Part shown: positions 1-5,491 of the stretch, in pieces
Layout: every line of letters begins with the position of its first letter
How positions within the stretch are numbered: position 1 is the stretch's first letter
From: an uncultured Clostridiaceae bacterium
GTDB lineage: Bacteria > Bacillota > Clostridia > Lachnospirales > Lachnospiraceae
Assembly (NCBI GenBank): GCA_949948825.1
Contig: CATLIJ010000102.1
Span: 1-8,157 of the forward strand
Direction of reading: 5' to 3'
Length of the DNA stretch: 8,157 nucleotides
Notes under the pieces: model-generated
Told to the model about the DNA's origin: nothing
Databases searched by the model: none
Seen by the model: the letters and a program-made list of their open reading frames with translations, nothing else
Translations under genes and position numbers: made by a program

Positions 1-29
1 CAACACTATCATAGTAATATACCATTTTT

Positions 30-1214
30 TCACTCGCCTTGCAACACTCTATCTAAAAGTTCTGCCAGCGGCTCCATGGCATTCATAGCTTCCTGGCCGC
101 TGTTGGTTTGGGCGCCCACCTCGATCAGGGCAGACCGGGGGCGCAGATGAAGATTATACCGCAGCCCCTTCATATAAATCTTCCTGGTATATCCGGGAAA
201 CCGCTCTGCTGCGTCCAGCTGCATCTGCAGGGTAAACGCCAGGTTCTCCTTAAGAAACGGATTGGGCAGATAGGAGATCTCTCCTTCAGGAGTCCGGCTC
301 ATGCCCTGAAAAAACATAATGTTTGCCGTGGGCTTTCCTCCAACCTCTGAGACCAGATGAAGGGACTCCTTCACTCCGTCCCGGTGCAGATCCAGCACCA
401 CCTGTATCGACGGATTTTCCTTTAAAATCCTGCTGATTCCCTCCAGGGCATAGTTGTAAGCCTTGCTCCGGTCCAGCCCTCCGCCCTTTAAATCATAGGT
501 GGTGGTATCGTGAATCACCTTCCACCCCTTTTCCTCCAAAAGCCGGGTCAGATAATTTCCGATTCCCACCACTGTAGCCTCTGGATTGTCTGGTCCATAA
601 TCCTGATAGGTCTCCTGAGTATGGGTATGGTAAATTAAAATCTGAGGAGCCTTGGAATCCTTTTCCATGCGAAGATCGGTCTTTAAAAGCTCCTCTGCCT
701 TCATCAGATCTCTGGGCGCTGTGGTGGAGGTATGGACACTGTAAAAGTTTTTCATCAGATAATCATAATCCCGCAATTTGGCTAAAACCGGCACATGTTC
801 CGAATTTGGTTTTTGTCCGGATAGAGCTGCTCCTTCGGATTCAGCTCCATCTCCGGATTCGGCTGCTGTCATAGCCATACCATTTTCCTCCTGAATGCCG
901 CTTCCAGACATCCCGCCCTCTTCCGGTCCCAATCCCTTGTCTGCCAGCTGTCCGGGTTCCTTTGGAAGACTGTTTTCCCCTTCTCCCATATGGTTCCAAC
1001 CTGCGCCTGACAGAGTCACTCCCGCATCCTCTGGCCCTGCATTTGTGCTTTCATCCCAAAAAAGGTATACGTATGTATCATACGCATACCTGTAATTCTC
1101 ATACAAAGCATAGGACGGATCTCTTCCCCATTGGGGCTCTGGCTCTCTTTCCGGCCAAACAGCGGGGTAACAGCTCCCCAGCAGCACCGTCATTCCCCTG
1201 ACCAGCCAAACCAT
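30..1214 (-). CDS. spoIIP: Stage II sporulation protein P, engulfment peptidoglycan hydrolase
   Basis: SpoIIP is the amidase/endopeptidase that, with SpoIID and SpoIIM, thins septal peptidoglycan and drives forespore engulfment from the mother-cell side. The C-terminal half carries the family's metal-site motifs. Numbered from the ATG at 1214 they are IYHTHTQE (His196, His198), LDLHRDG (His277) and IEVGAQTN (Glu365). The N-terminus has one short hydrophobic stretch (about residues 1-20), the expected membrane anchor. A long Gly/Glu/Ser-rich low-complexity linker follows (about 60-135). Total length is 394 aa. The ATG lies 4 nt past the sigE stop, which suits translational coupling. In-frame TTG codons at 1226 and 1235 overlap the sigE end and could also initiate. 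A weak AAGGA near 1240 is the only Shine-Dalgarno candidate. The gene is third in a spoIIGA-sigE-spoIIP operon. No terminator is visible in the 29 bases after its stop. Identity is sure; the start is less certain. Confidence 0.93.
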   Translation of the reverse strand: MVWLVRGMTVLLGSCYPAVWPEREPEPQWGRDPSYALYENYRYAYDTYVYLFWDESTNAGPEDAGVTLSGAGWNHMGEGENSLPKEPGQLADKGLGPEEGGMSGSGIQEENGMAMTAAESGDGAESEGAALSGQKPNSEHVPVLAKLRDYDYLMKNFYSVHTSTTAPRDLMKAEELLKTDLRMEKDSKAPQILIYHTHTQETYQDYGPDNPEATVVGIGNYLTRLLEEKGWKVIHDTTTYDLKGGGLDRSKAYNYALEGISRILKENPSIQVVLDLHRDGVKESLHLVSEVGGKPTANIMFFQGMSRTPEGEISYLPNPFLKENLAFTLQMQLDAAERFPGYTRKIYMKGLRYNLHLRPRSALIEVGAQTNSGQEAMNAMEPLAELLDRVLQGE

Positions 1215-1218
1215 CCAG

Positions 1219-2004
1219 TCACTCAAGCCGGACAATTTCCTTTTTCAGACGTTTCATAATCTTTTTTTCCAGCCGGGAAATGTAAGACTGAGAGATTCCC
1301 AGGAGATCTGCCACTTCCTTTTGGGTCATCTCGTTTCCATCCACATCCTTCAGCCCATAGCGCAGCTCCACAATCTTCCGCTCCCTGGGGCTTAAGCGGC
1401 TGATGGCATGTTTTAACAGGCTCTTTTCCGTCTCATCCTCCAAATCCCGATAAATAATATCCTCATCAGTACCCAGAATATCCGACAAGAGCAGTTCATT
1501 GCCATCCCAATCCACATTTAACGGCTCGTCAATGGACACCTCCATGCGGGTTTTGTTGTTCCTGCGCAAATACATCAGAATCTCGTTTTCAATACAGCGG
1601 GAAGCATAGGTAGCCAGCTTGATATTTTTCTCCGGGTTAAAGGTATTGATGGCCTTGATTAACCCAATGGTGCCGATGGAGATCAGATCCTCCACCCCCA
1701 CACAGGTATTGTCAAATTTCTTCGCAATATATACTACCAGACGCAGGTTATGCTCAATCAGGAGCGAGCGGGCCTCCTTCTCCCGCTCCGTCCCAAGAAG
1801 GGCAATCATCTCCGCCTCTTCCTTTGCATCAAAAGGGGGCGGCAGTATATCGGCTCCGCCTATGTAGTGGACCTCCCCCTGTTTTTGCCAGAGCATCGTG
1901 GTAAAAGACGATGCTGCTTTAAATTGAAATCGATTTGGTATGGAAACCTTTACTATCATTCCTTCCAACTCCTTTAGGTTCTTTCTCTTTGCTGCTTCCT
2001 TCAT
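1219..2004 (-). CDS. sigE: Sporulation sigma factor sigma-E (pro-sigma-E)
   Basis: This is the mother-cell-specific sigma-70-family factor made as an inactive precursor and activated by SpoIIGA. With the ATG at 2004 it has 261 aa. Region 2 spans about residues 86-150 and contains EDLISIGTIGLIKA and the hallmark LATYASRCIENEILMYLRR. Region 4 spans about 204-255 and ends in the helix-turn-helix GISQSYISRLEK. The pro-sequence precedes the conserved HYIGG...LPPP segment (residues 46-56), where SpoIIGA cleaves in the family. The ATG at 2004 sits 1 nt after the spoIIGA stop, with GGAGG 9 nt upstream, which suggests coupling. A second ATG at 1959 (AAAGGAG, 9-nt spacing) would give 246 aa, closer to the 239 aa of B. 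subtilis SigE, and cannot be excluded. The reading frame stays open to 2172, but that part lies inside spoIIGA and is not expected to be translated. Identity is certain. Confidence 0.96.
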   Translation of the reverse strand: MKEAAKRKNLKELEGMIVKVSIPNRFQFKAASSFTTMLWQKQGEVHYIGGADILPPPFDAKEEAEMIALLGTEREKEARSLLIEHNLRLVVYIAKKFDNTCVGVEDLISIGTIGLIKAINTFNPEKNIKLATYASRCIENEILMYLRRNNKTRMEVSIDEPLNVDWDGNELLLSDILGTDEDIIYRDLEDETEKSLLKHAISRLSPRERKIVELRYGLKDVDGNEMTQKEVADLLGISQSYISRLEKKIMKRLKKEIVRLE

Positions 2005-2005
2005 C

Positions 2006-2851
2006 TCATGTTTCCTCCCCATGCAGAAGCATCTCATACCGGTGTCCCACAGACAACGGCTTTTGGCTGACTGCCAGCCAGGGACGCTCGTAACGCCGCA
2101 CCACCTTCCCTTCTTTTTCCACTTCCATAGAGTCAATCCGTACACCCGGCAGCATTCCATTTTCTGTGCCAACCGCCCGAAACGGAATGTAAATCATATT
2201 TGGCATTGATTTGCACAGAGGGCGAAATGCCTGACTGGTAATCACATGGACCGGCTGGCCTCCATATGGCTCATAAAGCTGATTGCCGGTATCCCACAAA
2301 GCAGTTACCTTCTTTTCCGCGCCCTGATAGGATAACCTTACCTGTACCAGCAGACTCTGCTCTCTGCTCCTTTTTCCCGCTGCCTGTATCCATGCGCATA
2401 CTCCAAAATAAATCCCTGCCGCCCAAAAACACAGAGGAAACAGCCGCCACTGGCAGACTGCCCGCGTGCCGGCCAGATATCCCCCGGCAAAGGTCTGTTC
2501 CCCCAGGGTGCTTAAAATCCCTCCGGCCAAAGCGCTGACCATCCAGAAGGCTGTCAGACAGGAGACCATCCGGCGAATTTCCCATGGACAATGCCAAAAC
2601 CCTCTTGCTGCAAAGGCGGTGAGGATCATAGCTCCTCCTGCTCCAATCCAGGTAAGAAACAGCCGGAGCCATAGAATCCGTACCGGAAAAAGCAAATCAA
2701 AGCATGCCCATCCAGCCCCCATGCCAGCTGCCAGACACAGCCTTCCATGAGACGCCGGCAGATGGAGCAGCCGTTTTACCATCAGCAACAGCAGATAATC
2801 CATCCCGAAATTCACCAGAAAAAATACATCCAGATACAACGTGACTGTCAC
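2006..2851 (-). CDS. spoIIGA: Sigma-E processing peptidase SpoIIGA
   Basis: SpoIIGA is the membrane-embedded aspartic protease that removes the pro-sequence of sigma-E after a signal from the forespore. The protein has 281 aa from the GTG at 2851. The N-terminal half (residues about 4-160) is a series of hydrophobic segments starting with LYLDVFFLVNFGMDYLLLL, which matches the B. subtilis N-terminus. The soluble C-terminal half carries the protease motif LWDTGNQLYEP with candidate catalytic Asp187, close to Asp183 in B. subtilis. GTG at 2851 is chosen for three reasons: AAGGAG lies 3 nt upstream and a stronger GGAGG a little further, the first residues then line up with the family start, and the only upstream ATG (2917) lies inside the promoter. 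It is the first gene of the operon, and its stop lies 1 nt before the sigE ATG. Identity is sure; the non-ATG start is probable. Confidence 0.94.
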   Translation of the reverse strand: MTVTLYLDVFFLVNFGMDYLLLLMVKRLLHLPASHGRLCLAAGMGAGWACFDLLFPVRILWLRLFLTWIGAGGAMILTAFAARGFWHCPWEIRRMVSCLTAFWMVSALAGGILSTLGEQTFAGGYLAGTRAVCQWRLFPLCFWAAGIYFGVCAWIQAAGKRSREQSLLVQVRLSYQGAEKKVTALWDTGNQLYEPYGGQPVHVITSQAFRPLCKSMPNMIYIPFRAVGTENGMLPGVRIDSMEVEKEGKVVRRYERPWLAVSQKPLSVGHRYEMLLHGEET

Positions 2852-2884
2852 GTTCTCCTTGCCCCACCTCCTTTTTTCCACCCT

Positions 2885-2917
2885 ATTATACACATTTCTT
2901 ATGGAAATTTTTGTCAA
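2885..2917 (-). promoter_or_regulatory. Promoter of the spoIIGA-sigE-spoIIP operon, 21-bp spacer
   Basis: On the minus strand a perfect TTGACA (2917-2912) and a perfect TATAAT (2890-2885) are separated by 21 bp instead of about 17. The B. subtilis spoIIG promoter is known for a similarly overlong spacer (22 bp), read by sigma-A RNA polymerase only with Spo0A~P. Transcription should start near 2878, giving a leader of roughly 27 nt before the GTG at 2851. The assignment is inferred from sequence and location. Confidence 0.75.
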
Positions 2918-2960
2918 AGACAGACAGATTCCAGAATTTTTTGCACGACAAAAAAAGACA
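2916..2960 (-). promoter_or_regulatory. Candidate Spo0A boxes upstream of and overlapping the spoIIG -35
   Basis: The Spo0A box consensus is TGTCGAA or close to it. The minus strand has TGTCTTT (2960-2954) and TGTCGTG (2950-2944) exactly 10 bp apart, the period of tandem Spo0A boxes. Overlapping TGTCTGT (2926-2920) and TGTCTTT (2922-2916) touch the -35 element. The plus strand reads TGTCAAA across the -35 (2912-2918), one mismatch from consensus. None is a perfect box, so individual sites are tentative; the clustering at this promoter is the argument. Confidence 0.5.
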
Positions 2961-2972
2961 GGAAAGTAACAG

Positions 2973-3001
2973 TTGCGATAAAACAGATTTTATACTATAA
3001 T
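2973..3001 (+). promoter_or_regulatory. Candidate promoter reading into the structured element and the 169-aa gene
   Basis: TTGCGA (2973-2978, 4 of 6 consensus positions) and a perfect TATAAT (2996-3001) are separated by exactly 17 bp. The predicted start is near 3008, immediately before the outer stem of the structured element beginning at 3011. It is divergent from the spoIIG promoter. The next plus-strand gene begins at 3271, so a transcript from here would carry a structured leader of about 260 nt unless it ends earlier. Confidence 0.5.
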
Positions 3002-3010
3002 AACTTCAAT

Positions 3011-3160
3011 GTTACAGTTCACGGGGCGGGGAATCTGGCATGAATTTGGGCGTCAAGCTCGCTTGAAAGCCCAAATTTATGCCAGATTCCACATCAGGCG
3101 AACGCCTGATGCTTCTTGTCCGTCAAAGACGGGCAAGAAGATGCCCCCATGAACAGTAAC
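3011..3160 (+). repeat. Structured palindromic element: three hairpins in an outer stem (four-way junction)
   Basis: No coding frame is evident in this 150-bp stretch. Hairpin 1 (3030-3090) pairs 3030-3041 with 3079-3090, 3043-3051 with 3069-3077 (a G-T wobble between these stems) and 3053-3057 with 3062-3066, around the loop CTCG. Hairpin 2 (3092-3111) is CATCAGGC, loop GAAC, GCCTGATG. Hairpin 3 (3112-3140) is a 13-bp stem with one wobble around the loop AAA. The outer stem pairs 3011-3027 (GTTACAGTTCACGGGGC) with 3143-3160, with two mismatches and one bulge. Such a cloverleaf could be a dispersed REP/MITE-like repeat with imperfect terminal inverted repeats, or a structured RNA or leader transcribed from the promoter at 2973-3001. 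The fold is visible directly; its class is not. I know of no named family that fits. Confidence 0.6.
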
Positions 3161-3170
3161 TATTTTACCG

Positions 3171-3202
3171 AGCCATAGGTTTGTGCAGACAAGCGTATGG
3201 CT
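3171..3202 (+). other. Hairpin following the structured element
   Basis: AGCCATA (3171-3177) pairs with TATGGCT (3196-3202). After a G-G mismatch the stem continues through two further pairs and TTGT/ACAA (3181-3184 with 3189-3192) to the loop GCAG. The sequence TATTTTA stands on both sides (3161-3167 and 3203-3209). The T-rich run after the stem is too weak for a confident terminator. It could be a leaky terminator, part of a leader, or an extension of the neighbouring element. Confidence 0.4.
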
Positions 3203-3229
3203 TATTTTATGCTGTCAATCCTGTTCTTT

Positions 3230-3249
3230 TCATCATATATTAATGATGA
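3230..3249. promoter_or_regulatory. Small inverted repeat before the 169-aa gene
   Basis: TCATCAT (3230-3236) and ATGATGA (3243-3249) form a perfect 7-bp inverted repeat with a 6-nt AT centre. It ends 10 nt before the Shine-Dalgarno site of the gene at 3271. It could be an operator-like site or a weak hairpin near the ribosome-binding site. No protein family is suggested by the sequence alone. Confidence 0.3.
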
Positions 3250-3270
3250 TAATATTCTCCGGAGGCTTTC

Positions 3271-3780
3271 ATGTCCCAATACACTCCCACATCAGGAACC
3301 GTTCTTGAGGTCCAATGGCAGGCTACAACTCCCGCTTTGGCTGGATGCGGCATAACCTTGACTCTTCAGACATTAGATCAGGGCATCATTCGAATGAATG
3401 TAGATGGCTCTGCCTATGTTTTGGATCACCATCCTATAAAGACAGGCGACCAGGTGACCTGCTTTTATTCTCTTCTGGACCCGGTTCCCTTGATCTATCC
3501 TCCCTTGTACCGTGCGGCAGTTGTGGCTCTGACCCCTGCCGGAACCTATGCCACTCTGGATGTTTTCACCAACAGCGCATCTGGCAGCCAGCTGACAAAT
3601 TCTGACGATACCCTGCGCCTGAATATTTCTCCCCATACGCGCCGCATGCTTCCCAACGGCCAGCCCTTTGGCGGCTCCCTGTCCGGCAAGCTGCTTTTAG
3701 TTATTTACAGTGCAACCACCCGCAGCATTCCTGCTCAGACCACACCAGAACGGATCGTAGTGTTTTGCGGAGGCAGCTGA
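3271..3780 (+). CDS. Conserved-looking hypothetical protein, 169 aa
   Basis: The function is unknown. The start is well supported: CCGGAGG lies 5 nt before the ATG at 3271. The protein has no signal peptide or membrane segment and looks beta-rich. Two blocks look like conserved family motifs. The first, residues 50-86, includes VLDHHPIKTGDQVTCFY and VPLIYPPLYRAAVVA. The second, residues 114-166, includes TLRLNISPHTRRMLPNGQPF and SATTRSIPAQTTPERIVVF. From memory, similar uncharacterised proteins with PLIYPP..YRA and ATTRSIPAQTTP motifs occur in clostridial genomes; I cannot name a domain. The GDxVxxFY turn and strand-rich pattern would suit a small barrel fold, which is a guess. The gene stands alone, divergent from spoIIGA and convergent with glyA. 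A structured element lies in front and an inverted partial copy of it directly behind. Codon use resembles the core genes rather than the AT-rich methyltransferase. Confidence 0.85.
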   Translation: MSQYTPTSGTVLEVQWQATTPALAGCGITLTLQTLDQGIIRMNVDGSAYVLDHHPIKTGDQVTCFYSLLDPVPLIYPPLYRAAVVALTPAGTYATLDVFTNSASGSQLTNSDDTLRLNISPHTRRMLPNGQPFGGSLSGKLLLVIYSATTRSIPAQTTPERIVVFCGGS

Positions 3781-3791
3781 AGTAATCCTTT

Positions 3792-3814
3792 CTGTTCACA
3801 GGCATCTTCTTGCC
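3792..3814 (-). repeat. Inverted partial copy of the right end of the 3011-3160 element
   Basis: The plus strand reads CTGTTCA, CA, GGCATCTTCTTGCC. The reverse complement of 3132-3156 in the structured element reads CTGTTCA, TGGG, GGCATCTTCTTGCC. The 7-mer and 14-mer are identical and only the spacer differs (2 versus 4 nt). The copy begins 12 nt after the stop of the 169-aa gene and also sits in a small hairpin (CAGGCA 3799-3804 with TGCCTG 3811-3816). A 14-mer match alone could arise by chance in a window this size; the adjoining 7-mer makes chance unlikely. Confidence 0.55.
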
Positions 3815-3835
3815 TGCCCCTGATAAACAGGAAGT

Positions 3836-3887
3836 AAAAAAGCTGTGAAAAACGGGAGGAATTTATCTCCGGTCTTCACAGCTTTTT
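3836..3887. terminator. Bidirectional rho-independent terminator
   Basis: AGCTGTGAA (3841-3849) pairs with TTCACAGCT (3875-3883), and an inner stem forms from ACGGGAG and CTCCGGT with one mismatch. An A-run precedes the stem and a T-run follows it, so it can end transcripts from both sides. It lies between the convergent 169-aa gene and glyA. Confidence 0.88.
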
Positions 3888-4048
3888 CTACTGTTTCAAA
3901 ATATTGATCTTATTCCTAAGATTCTCATTTACATGCTCATAGTCTTCCCCTTTAAGCTTTCTCTTTTATGGAAATAATCGTACCTTTCATCTGTATTCCT
4001 GAATAAGCACTCTCATCAAAACAGCAAAATATATACCTAAGCAAAAAC

Positions 4049-5296
4049 TTACTGATAAATCGGATACTTCTCGCAAAGCTTCGTTACCTCTGCACGAATA
4101 TAGTCTGCTTTATTCTCAAAATCCGTAGCTGCCAGCCATACACACTCTGCAATCTTCGGCATATCTGCCTCTGTCAATCCGCGGGATGTAATTGCAGGCG
4201 TTCCAATCCGCACTCCGGAAGTAACAAAGGGACTTTTCGGATCATTGGGAACCGTATTCTTATTCAGGGTAATATAAACCTCATCACACCGGTTCTGAAG
4301 TTCTTTTCCCGACACCTCCAGACCCCGCAAATCCACCAGCATCAGATGATTGTCCGTGCCTCCGGTCAACAGCTGAAAGCCCTGCTGCACCAAAGCATCT
4401 GCCAGCGCCGCAGCATTCTTCCGTACCTGAGCCTGATAAACCTTAAACTCTGGCTTCAAAGCCTCTCCAAAACAGACTGCTTTCGCAGCAATCACATGCT
4501 CCAGGGGCCCGCCCTGGGAGCCAGGAAAGATTGCCTTATTAAAATTAAACTTATCCGCTGCCTCCTGATTGGCAAGAATCATTCCGCCTCTGGGTCCCCG
4601 CAGGGTCTTGTGAGTGGTGGTAGTCACTACATCTGCATAAGGAATAGGACTTGGATGCTCCCCTGCTGCTACCAAACCGGCAATATGAGCCATATCCACC
4701 ATCAAATAGGCTCCTACCTTGTCTGCCACCTGACGGAACCGCTTAAAATCAATCTCTCTGGCATAGGCGCTGGCTCCTGCCACAATCAGCTTAGGCTTAT
4801 TCTCCACAGCAATCCGTTCCAGCTCCTCATAATCAATATACCCTTCATCATTTACCCCATAAGGCACAATGTTAAAATACAATCCGGAAAAGTTCACCGG
4901 GCTTCCATGGGTCAGATGTCCTCCATGATTCAGATTCATTCCCATAACTGTGTCTCCTGGCTTTAACATGGCAATAAATACTGCCATATTTGCCTGAGCT
5001 CCGGAATGAGGCTGCACATTGGCATAATCGCAGCCAAACAGCTTCTTGGCCCGCTCAATGGCAATGGTCTCTACCACATCCACACACTCACATCCGCCAT
5101 AATACCGCTTGCCGGAATAACCTTCTGCGTACTTGTTGGTCAGCACAGTACCCATGGCCATCATCACTGGCTCAGACACAATATTCTCTGAAGCAATCAG
5201 CTCCAGATTCCTCCGCTGCCGCGCTGCCTCCTGCTCAATGGCTTTTCCCACCTCCGGATCATAATCCGTAATTAACTTCATAATATCATTTACCAT
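4049..5296 (-). CDS. glyA: Serine hydroxymethyltransferase
   Basis: This cytosolic PLP enzyme interconverts serine plus tetrahydrofolate with glycine plus 5,10-methylene-tetrahydrofolate and is the main source of one-carbon units. The 415-aa length is normal for the family. Hallmarks are the N-terminal LELIASENIVS (residues 31-41), YAEGYSGKRYYGG (56-68), VQPHSGAQAN (94-103), the DMAHIAGL segment (201-208) with the PLP-ring Asp and His, and the PLP-lysine motif TTTTHKTLRGPRGG with Lys230. The C-terminal substrate-binding domain is intact, including the VRIGTPAITSRG motif. The ATG at 5296 has AAAGGAG 7 nt upstream. The gene is a single-gene transcription unit with its own promoter and shares the bidirectional terminator downstream. 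About 160 bases between its stop and that terminator hold no supported gene. No riboswitch is visible in its very short leader. It is a housekeeping gene unrelated to its neighbours' functions. Confidence 0.98.
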   Translation of the reverse strand: MVNDIMKLITDYDPEVGKAIEQEAARQRRNLELIASENIVSEPVMMAMGTVLTNKYAEGYSGKRYYGGCECVDVVETIAIERAKKLFGCDYANVQPHSGAQANMAVFIAMLKPGDTVMGMNLNHGGHLTHGSPVNFSGLYFNIVPYGVNDEGYIDYEELERIAVENKPKLIVAGASAYAREIDFKRFRQVADKVGAYLMVDMAHIAGLVAAGEHPSPIPYADVVTTTTHKTLRGPRGGMILANQEAADKFNFNKAIFPGSQGGPLEHVIAAKAVCFGEALKPEFKVYQAQVRKNAAALADALVQQGFQLLTGGTDNHLMLVDLRGLEVSGKELQNRCDEVYITLNKNTVPNDPKSPFVTSGVRIGTPAITSRGLTEADMPKIAECVWLAATDFENKADYIRAEVTKLCEKYPIYQ

Positions 5297-5325
5297 GATA
5301 ATTCTCCTTTTCGCTGATGTGTCTG

Positions 5326-5355
5326 ATTATATTACAGACTTCTGATTCATGTCAA
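5326..5355 (-). promoter_or_regulatory. glyA promoter
   Basis: On the minus strand perfect TTGACA (5355-5350) and TATAAT (5331-5326) hexamers are 18 bp apart. Transcription should begin near 5319, leaving a leader of about 22 nt. This is a strong vegetative sigma-A type promoter, suited to a housekeeping gene. Confidence 0.8.
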
Positions 5356-5405
5356 GGTTTATGGCGGGATTTGTAGAAGGAATTATAGTAATGTCATCAG
5401 AAACA

Positions 5406-5448
5406 TGTTATAATAAAATTATAAAAGTCCTGCTTCTGCTGGTATAAT
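5406..5448 (+). promoter_or_regulatory. Two candidate extended -10 promoters for the methyltransferase gene
   Basis: TGTTATAAT (5406-5414) and TGGTATAAT (5440-5448) are both perfect extended -10 elements (TGnTATAAT). Neither has a recognisable -35 at the right distance, which extended -10 promoters can do without. The second would start transcription near 5455, about 37 nt before the ATG. They are divergent from the glyA promoter in the same 195-bp intergenic region. Confidence 0.5.
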
Positions 5449-5491
5449 AAAAACATTCCATAATGAGCTTTTTCCAGAAAGGAGATGCAAA

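Noticed and set aside
4..14. Small palindrome ACTATCATAGT downstream of spoIIP
   Set aside because: The 5-bp arms with a 1-nt centre cannot form a terminator, and a palindrome this short is common by chance.
2005..2172. Upstream extension of the sigE frame to 2172
   Set aside because: It lies wholly within spoIIGA in another frame, matches nothing in sigma factors, and better starts with ribosome-binding sites exist at 2004 and 1959.
2852..2917. ATG at 2917 as the spoIIGA start
   Set aside because: It coincides with the -35 hexamer of the presumed promoter, has no good Shine-Dalgarno site, and adds 22 residues absent from the family.
3011..3160. CRISPR array or tRNA as explanation for the hairpin region
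   Set aside because: There are no regularly spaced direct repeats, and neither the arm lengths nor a T-loop-like sequence fit a tRNA.
3888..3990. Possible cold-shock-like remnant on the minus strand after glyA (MKGTIISIKEKA at 3990-3952, then KLKGEDYEHVNENLRNK in a second frame)
   Set aside because: It requires a frameshift, is only about 33 residues in total, and the resemblance is too short to support a call.
5297..5325. Riboswitch or folate/glycine-sensing leader for glyA
   Set aside because: The predicted leader is only about 22 nt, too short for any known aptamer.
5342..5353. CTGATTCATGTC shared with the minus strand at 8018-8029
   Set aside because: A few 12-base matches are expected by chance in a window of this size, and nothing extends the match.
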